This document shows, piece after piece, positions 1 through 7,936 of a stretch of DNA of 43,985 nt. Every line of letters begins with the position of its first letter. Position 1 is the stretch's first letter. The notes under the pieces are model-generated. The model saw nothing but the letters and a program-made list of their open reading frames with translations, searched no databases and was not told where the DNA came from. The DNA is from Limnohabitans sp. Rim8. GTDB taxonomy: Bacteria; Pseudomonadota; Gammaproteobacteria; Burkholderiales; Burkholderiaceae_C. The translations under genes were made by a program, and so were the position numbers. The stretch spans positions 1-43,985 of the forward strand of contig CAMDKK010000032.1 of assembly GCA_945901045.1 (NCBI GenBank), written 5' to 3'.

Positions 1-489
1 CACGTAGTCGGTCATTTGCGGGAACTTGTCCACGCCTTTGATTTCAAGCACGCGGCCTGCAGCGCGGGCTTTCATGCGTGCGGCGGGCACGTCGACCACA
101 GCGCAAGGACCCAAGTTGGTCCAGGCCACGTTGGCCAGCAGGCCAAAGATACCGGTCACGTTGGCGCCGTGCGGCTGCACCAGGCGGTGGCTCAGCAGGT
201 GCAGGCGCAGGTAGGCGTCGTGCGTGTCGGCAGGCGCGTCGGCCAAGGACTTGATCTCGGTCCGCACAGCCACCACGGTGGTGCCGCGCAAGGCGCAAGC
301 GCTCAGAGCTTGCGCTGCATCAGCGCCCAGCGCCGCCACGGCCTCGGCTTCGGTCAGGCGGGTGCTGCCGCTGGCGGCAATGCCTTCGGCCAGCTCAGGG
401 GTGGGGTACCAGGTGTCCAGCACGGTGCCGTCAGCGGCAAGGGTGGCCAGGCCCGTGGCGCGTGCGCCGGTGGTTTGAAAAGTGCTCAT
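1..489 (-). CDS. dapD: Tetrahydrodipicolinate N-succinyltransferase DapD, N-terminal part (cut by window edge)
   Basis: The first 163 codons from an ATG at 489 are present; the gene runs off the left edge. The enzyme transfers succinyl from succinyl-CoA to tetrahydrodipicolinate in the cytosol, in the succinylase branch of lysine and meso-diaminopimelate synthesis. The visible part has the N-terminal domain of the long DapD type, with LATLAADGTVLDTWYP near residue 15, YLRLHLLSHRLVQPHG in the middle and VDKFPQMTDYV at the break. These resemble the mycobacterial enzyme more than the shorter enterobacterial one, as far as memory allows. The left-handed beta-helix acetyl/succinyl-transferase domain lies outside. 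It is transcribed away from hipBA, probably from its own promoter in the 97 bases upstream, where no clear promoter stands out. Identification is confident; subtype is an inference. Confidence 0.88.
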   Translation of the reverse strand, partial: MSTFQTTGARATGLATLAADGTVLDTWYPTPELAEGIAASGSTRLTEAEAVAALGADAAQALSACALRGTTVVAVRTEIKSLADAPADTHDAYLRLHLLSHRLVQPHGANVTGIFGLLANVAWTNLGPCAVVDVPAARMKARAAGRVLEIKGVDKFPQMTDYV

Positions 490-586
490 GGTGTGCTCCG
501 AAAAAATGGCCCGCAGTGAATATGCCGAGGCAGGCCTTGAAAAATCTGAAGCCGTGATTATCGGTGACTCGGGACGGATGTGGGCA

Positions 587-1918
587 TTAGCGCTTACCCA
601 GCAAAGGCGAGCGGCCAATTCTGCTTGTTTCGATGGTCAGTTTGGGTGGGGCAGAAAACCCCTCAAACGCTTCGCTCGACACCCAATCTCCCACGGCATA
701 AACGCGTTCTTCGCACAGGCCCTGCACACCCTCAGCCCAGGCCAGCAGCATGCGTTTGCCAATCTCTTCAAAGCCGGGGTGGTCGGCCATGGCTTGGCGC
801 ACCTCGCGGCCCACTTCGGCCACCGCGTCGCTGATGGCTTGCACCATCTGTTGCTGTTCCTTGGGCTGGATGCCGAAGTTTGTGGCGATAAATTTTTGCA
901 AATTTTTACTGGGCAGCCAGGTTTTTTTGCCCATGAATGCAATGCCCGGCGGGTTGTGCGCAAAGCCTGCATAGACGCTGGTGGTCAGCATGTCGTAGGT
1001 GGGCGACAGGTGCACGTCGGCCCGGCTGGTGAAGCGCAGAGACAAGTTTTTGGCGTGGCAGTCGGCGTTGCGCAGTGCATAGGTCAGCAGCAAGGTGATG
1101 GCCAGTTGGCGAAAAGTCTCCAGCCGCTGCGGTCCGGGCACATGGTCACGCACCGCTTTGGCAATGCGTTCCCATGTCGAGTCGTATTTGGCGGCGGGGC
1201 GCAGGCCCAGCAGGCTGCAAAAATCTTCCATGCCCCAGTGCGACTGGCCGTTTTCGTCCACGTCAAAGCGGTGCACCACCAGGGCCTGGCCGTCGTCAGA
1301 CACTTCGGTTTGGGCGGTTGACATGACGCGGCGGGCCACTTGCATGCACAGGTGTTCGTTCAGGGCGATAAAGGGTAGCTTGGCGCTGGAGCCTTTGATG
1401 ATGTGGCGCCGTGTGAGGAGGCTGGCTTTTTGATGCGGTGCAAGCGGCGTGAGGTGATGCGCTTGTGCATCTAAAAACTTGGGCACCACACCCGATACAC
1501 CGCTGGTGGCGTGTTCACGCACCAGTTCGGCAAAGGCGGCCTCGGAGTTGTCGCCCTTGAGCAGGGCGGCCACCTCGATCGTTTTGGTGGGCTCCCTCAG
1601 TTCAGCGCCTGGCGCGGCCACTTGCAAGCGGCCCACCATATTGCGGCCAATAACCGACAGCAAGGCGATGGGGCTGGCGCCAATGTGTGGCCCAAACTGT
1701 TCTTGCAGTACTTGCAGCAAATAGCCTTCGGGCAGGTTCATTTGCAGCACGGGTGGGAGTTGGTCGTCCCATACATAGCTCTCGGTGCGCACGGGCATGG
1801 TGAGAGAGGCAAAGTCGTCTGCCCTCACCCGGGGGTGGTAGGTCAGCACGCTTTTGAAGTCGCCAGATTGCTCTAGCGTTGCGACTTCGCGGCCCAGCAC
1901 GTAGACCGACAGTTGCAT
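587..1918 (-). CDS. hipA: HipA-family serine/threonine kinase toxin
   Basis: 443 residues, close to E. coli HipA in length. HipA kinases phosphorylate a cytosolic target (glutamyl-tRNA synthetase in E. coli), stall translation and cause growth arrest or persistence. Visible motifs are the SGVSGVVPK loop near residues 139-147, which corresponds to the autophosphorylated P-loop region, the catalytic NADCHAKN at 284-291 with Asp286, and the metal-binding YD at 308-309. The key kinase residues are therefore intact and the toxin looks active. The ATG at 1918 shares one base with the TGA of hipB (TGATG), so translation is probably coupled. A TTG one codon earlier is in frame but less likely. The target here is unknown. 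Confidence 0.93.
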   Translation of the reverse strand: MQLSVYVLGREVATLEQSGDFKSVLTYHPRVRADDFASLTMPVRTESYVWDDQLPPVLQMNLPEGYLLQVLQEQFGPHIGASPIALLSVIGRNMVGRLQVAAPGAELREPTKTIEVAALLKGDNSEAAFAELVREHATSGVSGVVPKFLDAQAHHLTPLAPHQKASLLTRRHIIKGSSAKLPFIALNEHLCMQVARRVMSTAQTEVSDDGQALVVHRFDVDENGQSHWGMEDFCSLLGLRPAAKYDSTWERIAKAVRDHVPGPQRLETFRQLAITLLLTYALRNADCHAKNLSLRFTSRADVHLSPTYDMLTTSVYAGFAHNPPGIAFMGKKTWLPSKNLQKFIATNFGIQPKEQQQMVQAISDAVAEVGREVRQAMADHPGFEEIGKRMLLAWAEGVQGLCEERVYAVGDWVSSEAFEGFSAPPKLTIETSRIGRSPLLGKR

Positions 1919-2196
1919 CAAGCGGCTCCTGCGTTGGGTGTGGATGTCTGTGCCCGTTCGGTGCGCAGCGCGTCCAGGTTGCCGGCCTGGCCTTGGGTCA
2001 TCACGTCGAGCTCGGCGCCCAGCACGGCCAGCACGGCCAGTAGTTTGCGTGAGCCAAATTCTGCCGTCCGGCCGCGCTCAAAGCGCGACAAGGACTCCGC
2101 CGTGACGCCCGCCATGGTGGCCACGTCACCTTGCTTGAGGCCCAGCCGTTTGCGCCGCGCAGCCACGGCTTCACCGAGTTCTTGGAGGGTTTGCAA
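1918..2196 (-). CDS. hipB: HipB-like antitoxin, XRE-family DNA-binding protein
   Basis: 92 residues with one helix-turn-helix domain at about residues 15-60, including LGLKQGDVATMAGVTAESLSRF, typical of Cro/C1 (XRE) repressors. HipB binds and neutralises HipA and represses the operon. The start is a TTG at 2196: the frame is closed by a TGA shortly upstream and the first internal ATG (Met28) lies inside the helix-turn-helix, so a weak TTG start fits best. No clear Shine-Dalgarno is seen. A low-efficiency start on an antitoxin gene that precedes its toxin is unusual, because antitoxins are normally made in excess. The flanking AT-rich inverted repeats are candidate operators. Confidence 0.85.
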   Translation of the reverse strand: MQTLQELGEAVAARRKRLGLKQGDVATMAGVTAESLSRFERGRTAEFGSRKLLAVLAVLGAELDVMTQGQAGNLDALRTERAQTSTPNAGAA

Positions 2197-2251
2197 TTGA
2201 TATTTACGTCAAGTTTTATTTAAAATAATATATTATTGATCTAAATATCAA
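2197..2251. promoter_or_regulatory. hipBA control region with paired inverted repeats
   Basis: A 10-base perfect inverted repeat has arms TTGATATTTA at 2197-2206 and TAAATATCAA at 2242-2251. Between the arms lies a 14-base perfect palindrome, AATAATATATTATT, at 2224-2237. The region is far more AT-rich than its surroundings and adjoins the hipB start. HipB-type repressors bind inverted repeats in their own promoter, so these are likely operators. Which repeat is the true half-site arrangement is not known, and I could not fix a convincing -35/-10 pair. Confidence 0.6.
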
Positions 2252-2311
2252 AAAATGCAAGCCAAAATTGCCAATGAACCTTGAAGACAAGCTTCTCTTT
2301 TTGACAAGAGA

Positions 2312-2329
2312 CCTCGCTCGGTTACGAGG
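2312..2329 (-). terminator. Possible terminator hairpin after acuI
   Basis: Arms CCTCG (2312-2316) and CGAGG (2325-2329) lie just beyond the acuI stop on the minus strand. A second small repeat (CTCTT...AAGAG) follows. No good T-run directly follows the first stem, so this is only a weak candidate. Confidence 0.3.
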
Positions 2330-2332
2330 CTT

Positions 2333-3319
2333 TTATCCGTTCACGTTCACCACCACCCGACCGCGCACCTGTCCCGCCAGAATTTCAGCGCCCAAGCCAA
2401 TGGCTTCGGTCAATCCCACTTCACGCGTCATGCGCTCCAGTTGCGCCGTGTCCAGGTCTTGCGCCAAACGCGCCCAAGCGGCTTCACGCACGGCGCGGGG
2501 AGCCATCACGCTGTCAATGCCCGCCAGCGTCACGCCGCGCAAGATGAAGGGCGCGACCGAGCTGGGAAAGTCCATGCCTTGCGCCAGGCCGCAGGCCGTG
2601 ACCACGCCGCCGTACTTGGTGCTGGCGCAGGCGTTGGCCAGGGTGTGGCTGCCCACGGTGTCGACCACGCCGGCCCAGCGTTCTTTGGCCAGGGGTTTGC
2701 CGGGGGCAGAAAGTTCGGCCCGGTCGATGATGTCGGCAGCGCCGAGCTGGCGCAGGTAGTCGGCTTCTTGGGGCCGGCCGGTGCTGGCCACCACGCGGTA
2801 GCCCAGCTTGGCCAACAGCGCAATGGCCACGCTGCCCACACCGCCGCCGGCACCGGTGACCAAGATGTCGCCCTTGTCGGGCGTGACGCCGTTTTTTTGC
2901 AGCGCCATCACACACAGCATGGCGGTGTAGCCTGCGGTGCCAATCGCCATGGCCTGGCGCGTCGTGAAGGCGGCGGGCAGTTTGACCAACCAGTCGCCTT
3001 TGAGCCGCGTTTTTTGCGCCAAGCCGCCGCTGTGGCTTTCGCCCACGCCCCAGCCGTTGAGCACGACTTTGTCGCCCGCTTGGAACAAGGGGTGTTGGCT
3101 GACGGTCACGGTGCCGGCCAGGTCAATGCCGGGCGTGAGCGGAAACTTACGCACCACGGGCGACTTGCCGGTGATGGCCAGGCCGTCTTTGTAGTTGATC
3201 GTGGAGTAATCCACCTGCACCGTCACATCGCCTTCGGGCAGCGCGCTGTCATCTAGCGTCTGCAGGGTGCAGCGGTAACCGGTGTCGTCTTTGTTGATTT
3301 GCAGGGCTTGGTAGGTCAT
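2333..3319 (-). CDS. acuI: Acrylyl-CoA reductase (NADPH), AcuI/YhdH family
   Basis: 328 residues, the usual length for this branch of the zinc-free medium-chain dehydrogenase/reductase superfamily. AcuI reduces toxic acryloyl-CoA to propionyl-CoA with NADPH in the cytosol, in 3-hydroxypropionate and DMSP metabolism and as a general detoxifier of acrylate. Seen: [13 protein letters not shown] near residues 39-51, the nucleotide-binding loop GAGGGVGS at 156-163 and an ASTGR stretch after the next strand, suited to the NADPH phosphate. No structural zinc cysteine cluster is present. The start ATG at 3319 is unambiguous. The gene lies 42 bases downstream of the DMT-family transporter gene on the same strand and may be cotranscribed with it. 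Confidence 0.88.
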   Translation of the reverse strand: MTYQALQINKDDTGYRCTLQTLDDSALPEGDVTVQVDYSTINYKDGLAITGKSPVVRKFPLTPGIDLAGTVTVSQHPLFQAGDKVVLNGWGVGESHSGGLAQKTRLKGDWLVKLPAAFTTRQAMAIGTAGYTAMLCVMALQKNGVTPDKGDILVTGAGGGVGSVAIALLAKLGYRVVASTGRPQEADYLRQLGAADIIDRAELSAPGKPLAKERWAGVVDTVGSHTLANACASTKYGGVVTACGLAQGMDFPSSVAPFILRGVTLAGIDSVMAPRAVREAAWARLAQDLDTAQLERMTREVGLTEAIGLGAEILAGQVRGRVVVNVNG

Positions 3320-3361
3320 GGTCTTCCTGGTGAGGTGATGGTTGTAAGAACTGAATGCAGG

Positions 3362-4270
3362 TTATTTCCGGTTCACCAGCACAATGCCCAGCGCCACCAG
3401 CGCCAGTGCCGCCAGCAAAGTGGGCGTGGCCGCTTCGTTTAAGAGCCAGGTGCCGAACAACAAGGCAAAAAGGGGCGTTAAAAATACGAAGACAGAAATA
3501 CGTGTGGCCGGATAGCGGCCCAGCATCCACATCCAGGTCAGGTAGCTTGCAAACGCGCCAATCACAGTCTGCGTGATCATCGAGCCCCAGGCCAGTGGGC
3601 TCCAGTCCAAAGACCATGTTTCACCCCATGCCCAAGAAAGCCATGGCAAAACCAAGGCCGTGGCCGCGATTTGGTAGAGCAGGAGTTTTTCGGGAGAAAT
3701 CCGCGTCAGGTTATGGGCTTTGATGGCGACAGTCGTCAAGCCCCATAAAGCGCCTGCGGCCAAGCCCAACAAGTCGCCTGTGGCGCTGCCGTTGCCCATG
3801 CTTTCGCGCATGGCAAACGCCACGGCTACAAAGGCGCAGGCCATGCCCAGCCATTGCACCGGACGCAGGCGTTCAGATTTCACAAACAAGGGCACCAGCG
3901 CCGCAACCCAAAAGGGGGCTGTGTACAAAAAAATGGTGAAACGCGACGCTGTGGTCGCCTGTAGACCCAGGTAAATACAGGCAAATTCTGCCGCAAAGAG
4001 ACCACCCGTCAGCAGGCCAGCGAGCAGGCTGCCATCACGTTCAAATAGCCGAATGCCTCGAAGGCGGCACCAGACCATCAGCAACACACTGGCCCCGATG
4101 CACCGCAGACTGGCCTGAAAAAGCGGTGCCACCTCGTCCATGATGGCTTTGACCAGGATCTGTTGAAGCCCCCAGAACATGCAGCAGGCGAGCAAAAGAC
4201 AGATGGCCAAGGTGTCTAAATGGTCTTTGCGTTGGGTTGAGACAGCGTTCATGACAAGGATTGTGCCCAT
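3362..4270 (-). CDS. DMT-superfamily EamA transporter
   Basis: 302 residues, strongly hydrophobic, with about ten predicted membrane helices arranged as two EamA repeats of five. Examples are LAICLLLACCMFWGLQQILV at the start and LLAALALVALGIVLVNRK at the end. EamA proteins are inner-membrane transporters, often exporters of amino acids or other metabolites; the substrate cannot be read here. A second ATG at 4252 would give a protein six residues shorter, and neither start has a strong ribosome site. It is divergent from the phosphatase gene at 4324, with only about 50 bases between. Its pairing with acuI may be incidental. Confidence 0.82.
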   Translation of the reverse strand: MGTILVMNAVSTQRKDHLDTLAICLLLACCMFWGLQQILVKAIMDEVAPLFQASLRCIGASVLLMVWCRLRGIRLFERDGSLLAGLLTGGLFAAEFACIYLGLQATTASRFTIFLYTAPFWVAALVPLFVKSERLRPVQWLGMACAFVAVAFAMRESMGNGSATGDLLGLAAGALWGLTTVAIKAHNLTRISPEKLLLYQIAATALVLPWLSWAWGETWSLDWSPLAWGSMITQTVIGAFASYLTWMWMLGRYPATRISVFVFLTPLFALLFGTWLLNEAATPTLLAALALVALGIVLVNRK

Positions 4271-4323
4271 GTTGGGTGCCCCGGGCTGTCACTTGTTAAC
4301 ATGCATGCCCAAAAGGCTTTGAA

Positions 4324-5910
4324 ATGAAAACAAACATGCGGTTGGCGTTCAGTCGGCGCGATTGGGGTCGTGCGGCATTGTGTCTGGCGTTGACGCCTTG
4401 GAGCCTGTCTGCCGAGCAGGCCTTGGGCGCTGCGCCTGAAAATCCACGGGTCGTGCGTTGGCAAAATGACCCTTTCAGCCTGGGCGTGGCCAGCGGTCAA
4501 CCGCGAGCCGACAGTGTGCTGCTCTGGACCCGTTTGATGCTCCAGGGCGCAGACATGGCCTACAGCACCAACCCCTTGTCGGTGCAGTGCGAAGTGTTTG
4601 CCGACGAGGCTTTGCGTAAAAGGGTCGGACATTGGAATGCAGTCACCAGCACAGAGCGAGGCATGAGCGTGCATGTGCAGGCCAAGGGCTTGCAACCGGG
4701 CCGTCACTATTGGTACCGCTTCATTTGTGGCTCTGCCACCAGCCCAACAGGTCGAACCCGCACCACGCCGGCGCAACAAGACAAGGTCCATGCGCTGCGG
4801 ATGGCCTTGGCCTCCTGTCAGCATTTTGAACAGGGCTACTTCACAGCCCATCGGGAGATCGCCAAGCAAGATGTCGACTTGGTCCTGTTTGTGGGTGATT
4901 ACATTTATGAAAGCTCCAACCCCCGTTATCTGGTGCGACAACACGCGGGCGCTGTGCCGCAAACGCTGGACGAATACCGCGCTCGCCATGCCCAGTACAA
5001 AGGCGACGCGGATTTGCGTGCTGCGCATGCTGCGCACCCTTGGGTGATGACGTGGGATGACCATGAAGTGGTCAATGATTATGCAAACGACCGCGACATC
5101 AAGTACACCGACCCGGCGGTGTTCTTGCGTCGCAGGGCTGCTGCGTACCAAGCCTACTTTGAGCACATGCCGGTGCGCGTGGGCCCCGATGCCACCAACC
5201 CAGCCAACATGCGCATCCATGAGCGCATGGCGTGGGGTCAATTGGCCGACATTTGGACCTTGGACAACCGGCAATACCGCAGCTACCAGGCCTGCCCCGA
5301 TCCGCTCAAAGGCGGTGGTCGGGTTGTCATGGGGTGCAATGAATTGACAGACCCACAACGCACGATGTTGGGCGTGGAACAGGAACGCTGGCTCACGCAA
5401 GGCATGAGCGGCTCGCAAGCCGCCTGGAAAATTGTGGCGCAAAGCACGCAAATGAGCTCCACCGGTTTGGGCACCCCAATGGGCCGCAGTGCTTTCACGG
5501 ATGGCTGGGATGGCTACCCCATGGCGCGAGAGCGATTTTTGCAAAACATCGTGGATGCCAAGTTGCAGGATGTGCTGGTGTTGGGTGGCGATGTGCACAT
5601 GAACGTGGCCGCCAATTTGCGCGTCAAGCCCAACGATGAGCAGTCGCCTGTGGTGGCCAGTGAGTTGACAACCACGTCTATCACTTCAAGGGGCATGGGT
5701 GAAACGCTGGCGGCACAGATCCGCAGCAACAACCCCGACATTGCGCATTTGCGGTCTGATCAGCGCGGCTTTACCCTATTGCAGGTCACGCCAGACAGCG
5801 TGCAATCCGAGTTCAAGACCACCGCCAATCCGGTGCAAATGAATGCTGTGTTCGCAACGCAGGCCAGATTCACGGTGCAGCGGGGCGTGGCTGGCGTGGT
5901 CAAGGGCTGA
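4324..5910 (+). CDS. PhoD-like alkaline phosphatase/phosphodiesterase, Tat-exported
   Basis: 528 residues. A twin-arginine signal (SRRDWGRAAL at residues 10-19, then a hydrophobic stretch and SAEQALGA) implies folded export through Tat, with metals loaded inside the cell. PhoD enzymes release phosphate from mono- and diesters using Ca/Fe. Family motifs are in order: ASCQ at 163-166, GDYIYE at 191-196, WDDHE at 244-248, LDNRQYRS near 314-321 and GGDVHMN at 421-427. All metal-ligand positions appear intact. No Pho box was recognised in the short upstream gap. The TetR gene follows 33 bases later on the same strand. The exact substrate (monoester, phospholipid or teichoic-acid-like diester) is not determinable. 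Confidence 0.9.
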   Translation: MKTNMRLAFSRRDWGRAALCLALTPWSLSAEQALGAAPENPRVVRWQNDPFSLGVASGQPRADSVLLWTRLMLQGADMAYSTNPLSVQCEVFADEALRKRVGHWNAVTSTERGMSVHVQAKGLQPGRHYWYRFICGSATSPTGRTRTTPAQQDKVHALRMALASCQHFEQGYFTAHREIAKQDVDLVLFVGDYIYESSNPRYLVRQHAGAVPQTLDEYRARHAQYKGDADLRAAHAAHPWVMTWDDHEVVNDYANDRDIKYTDPAVFLRRRAAAYQAYFEHMPVRVGPDATNPANMRIHERMAWGQLADIWTLDNRQYRSYQACPDPLKGGGRVVMGCNELTDPQRTMLGVEQERWLTQGMSGSQAAWKIVAQSTQMSSTGLGTPMGRSAFTDGWDGYPMARERFLQNIVDAKLQDVLVLGGDVHMNVAANLRVKPNDEQSPVVASELTTTSITSRGMGETLAAQIRSNNPDIAHLRSDQRGFTLLQVTPDSVQSEFKTTANPVQMNAVFATQARFTVQRGVAGVVKG

Positions 5911-5943
5911 TGGGATTTTGACTTGCCGACTAAAATCCAAGGC

Positions 5944-6567
5944 ATGAACACCGCCGTTGCCCCGCCAGCCAAAAAGTCTTTCAAAGTCCAGATGCTGCTG
6001 GCGCGGGAGTCGGCCATCATCGAGTCGGTCAACCGCTTGCTGGCTGAAAAAGGGTTTGAGGCCATGACGGTCGACGAAGTGGCGGCCGAAGTTGGAATTG
6101 CCAAGGCCAGTTTGTACAAGCACTTCAACAGCAAAGAGGCGTTGGCCTGTGCGGCGATGGAGCGCGCCATGCAGCGAGCCCAAGACTTCATTGAAGCCCT
6201 GCCTGTGCAGGACGCGCCCTTGCACAAACTCAAAGCCGTGACGCGCTGGACGATGCAACTCAAGTTGTTGGGCCAAATGCCTTCTTTGCCCAGTCAAAAC
6301 TCCAGTTTACGTGCCACCTTGATGGCCAGTCCCGCTTACATGGACGGCTTGATGCTGGTCAGCGATGTGCTGGGCGGCTGGATCGAGGAGGCCCAAGCCC
6401 ATGGAGAGATCAATCAGCAGTTGCCTGCCGTGGCCGTCCTCTATACCTTGTATGCACGCGCCTGTGATCCGGTGTTGGAGTTTCTCAAAATGGGCAACGA
6501 ACTCACGGATGAGGCGGTTCTCGACATCGTGATGAGTTCCTGCTTTGAGGGCTTGCAGGCACGTTAA
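5944..6567 (+). CDS. TetR-family transcriptional regulator
   Basis: 207 residues. The N-terminal TetR DNA-binding domain spans roughly residues 25-70 (ARESAIIESVNRLLAEKG, then the helix-turn-helix VDEVAAEVGIAKASLYKHF). The C-terminal ligand/dimer domain is not recognisable by family. The ATG at 5944 is preferred over a TTG seven codons upstream because AAGG sits just before it. The gene lies 33 bases after the phosphatase gene, so it may be its partner in an operon, although no operator palindrome was found upstream of either. It converges on the universal stress protein gene with a 22-base gap. Confidence 0.87.
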   Translation: MNTAVAPPAKKSFKVQMLLARESAIIESVNRLLAEKGFEAMTVDEVAAEVGIAKASLYKHFNSKEALACAAMERAMQRAQDFIEALPVQDAPLHKLKAVTRWTMQLKLLGQMPSLPSQNSSLRATLMASPAYMDGLMLVSDVLGGWIEEAQAHGEINQQLPAVAVLYTLYARACDPVLEFLKMGNELTDEAVLDIVMSSCFEGLQAR

Positions 6568-6589
6568 GCGTGGTCTTTGCGTCGCGATA

Positions 6590-7012
6590 TCAGCGCACCA
6601 GCAACAGGGGTACCTTGCAGTGGGCCAGCACTTGGGTAGCGATGGAGCCCATCACCAAATTACCCAAAGCGCCGTGACCATGCGAGCCCATGACGACTAA
6701 ATCAAATTTCCCACTGTCTGCCATTTTGGAGATGGCGTCCCCTGGGTGGCCAAGCTTCCAGCTGCTGGACGGATTCAGTCCATGGCGAACCAGAAACTTG
6801 AAGCTGGGTGACAACACCTTTTCTGCCTCTTCTTCGTGGTATTTGCGTGTCAGGTCCGCACCCACAACAGATTTCACACGCGCAGGAAACGGTGCTTGAA
6901 CTGTGAACAAAACATACTCGTTCGCAGGCGAAAAGAGCGATTCATGTGTGGCCAGATAGGCCAACATTTTTTTGGTGTAGGCACTGCCGTCAACAGCTAA
7001 AAGAATTTTCAT
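6590..7012 (-). CDS. Universal stress protein, UspA family (ATP-binding type)
   Basis: 140 residues, a single Usp domain. It begins MKILLAVDGS, the first strand with the conserved Asp, and near the C-terminus carries the ATP-binding signature G-2x-G-9x-G-S (Gly109, Gly112, Gly122, Ser123). It is therefore expected to bind ATP, unlike the UspA type proper. Such proteins are cytosolic dimers that support survival under starvation, oxidative or respiratory stress. A strong purine-rich ribosome site (GGGGGG) lies before the ATG. The gene follows the metallophosphoesterase gene by 29 bases. That gap holds a small perfect inverted repeat, AACTGA/TCAGTT (7033-7047), overlapping the upstream stop codon. 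Confidence 0.9.
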   Translation of the reverse strand: MKILLAVDGSAYTKKMLAYLATHESLFSPANEYVLFTVQAPFPARVKSVVGADLTRKYHEEEAEKVLSPSFKFLVRHGLNPSSSWKLGHPGDAISKMADSGKFDLVVMGSHGHGALGNLVMGSIATQVLAHCKVPLLLVR

Positions 7013-7041
7013 GTGGCCCCCCTTTGGAGTTGAACTGAAAG

Positions 7042-7929
7042 TCAGTTTAGGTGCTTCGGTTCCGCAGAATGTTGATCCGTGTCAAGAACAACCACGAACT
7101 CATCGTTAAAGTGTGCCTGCTCGTTTTTGCGCGCATAACCTAAGGGGTTGGCCACCACGCGGCAGCCTTGGCTGGTGTAGTCCATGGGGCAATGCAGGTG
7201 CCCGTGCATCCAGACTTGCGCGTGTGACAGCAAAGGGTCCAGCGCGTTGCAAAAACCTGCGGTGCTGGGGGTCCGGCCGTAGCGCGGGTCAGCACTCAAC
7301 AAGCTGGGGGCAAAGTGGGTTACCACCACGGTTTGACCCGTAAAGGGGGTACTCAGTTGCTGCGTCAACCAGGCCTGGCTTTCCAGCGCCAGCTCTCGCA
7401 CAGCGGCTGACAAAAACGGACTCCCTTTGCGCGTGGTGCCTGACTTGCGCAGGTAGTAGTCGGCAGCCCTGAAAGCTTTGTCGCGTGATTTGAGTTGTTG
7501 TGACAATGCCGTTGACGACGGATGGGTGCTGGCCGTTGCCGCCAAGGGTCCGAGTGCGTCAAAGTCGCTCCACAAAGTGCTGCCCATGAAACGAACGCCT
7601 TGAAAGGTCAGGACTTCCCGGTCCAGCCAAGTGATTTGCAAGCGCTCACAAGTCGCCTTGAGCCTCTGGTGGGCCTCATCCCAGTCTAAGTTGTCGTATT
7701 CGTGATTGCCGGGTACAAACAGCACGGGGGTCGGCCATCCTGCCAAGTCAGCGCGGGGTGAAAACCGGGCCAAACCAAAATCCAAATCATGTTGAGTCAG
7801 CAGCATCGATCCGGCTTGATAGGAGCCGATATCGCCGGCCAGAATGAGCAGGTCGGCGCCAGGTGCTGGACGTGGCGCATAGTGAGGGTGCGTCTCCAGA
7901 TGCAAATCGGACAGCAATTGAATCTTCAT
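7042..7929 (-). CDS. Calcineurin-type metallophosphoesterase
   Basis: 295 residues with the standard order of metal-binding motifs: SDLHLE (Asp8, His10), AGDIG (Asp33), PGNHE (Asn75, His76), a later THFAP, and HGHLH near the C-terminus. The set is complete, so an active two-metal phosphatase or phosphodiesterase is expected in the cytosol; no signal peptide is seen. The substrate is not predictable at this level. It starts 7 bases after the LysR gene and is followed closely by the Usp gene, so LysR, phosphoesterase and Usp are probably one transcript. The ATG at 7929 is the only sensible start. Confidence 0.88.
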   Translation of the reverse strand: MKIQLLSDLHLETHPHYAPRPAPGADLLILAGDIGSYQAGSMLLTQHDLDFGLARFSPRADLAGWPTPVLFVPGNHEYDNLDWDEAHQRLKATCERLQITWLDREVLTFQGVRFMGSTLWSDFDALGPLAATASTHPSSTALSQQLKSRDKAFRAADYYLRKSGTTRKGSPFLSAAVRELALESQAWLTQQLSTPFTGQTVVVTHFAPSLLSADPRYGRTPSTAGFCNALDPLLSHAQVWMHGHLHCPMDYTSQGCRVVANPLGYARKNEQAHFNDEFVVVLDTDQHSAEPKHLN

Positions 7930-7936
7930 GTAAAGC

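Noticed and set aside
4249-5598. 449-codon open frame on the minus strand opposite the PhoD-like gene
   Set aside because: It is antisense to a gene with complete PhoD motifs, has no recognisable domain, and is open only because of codon bias in GC-rich DNA.
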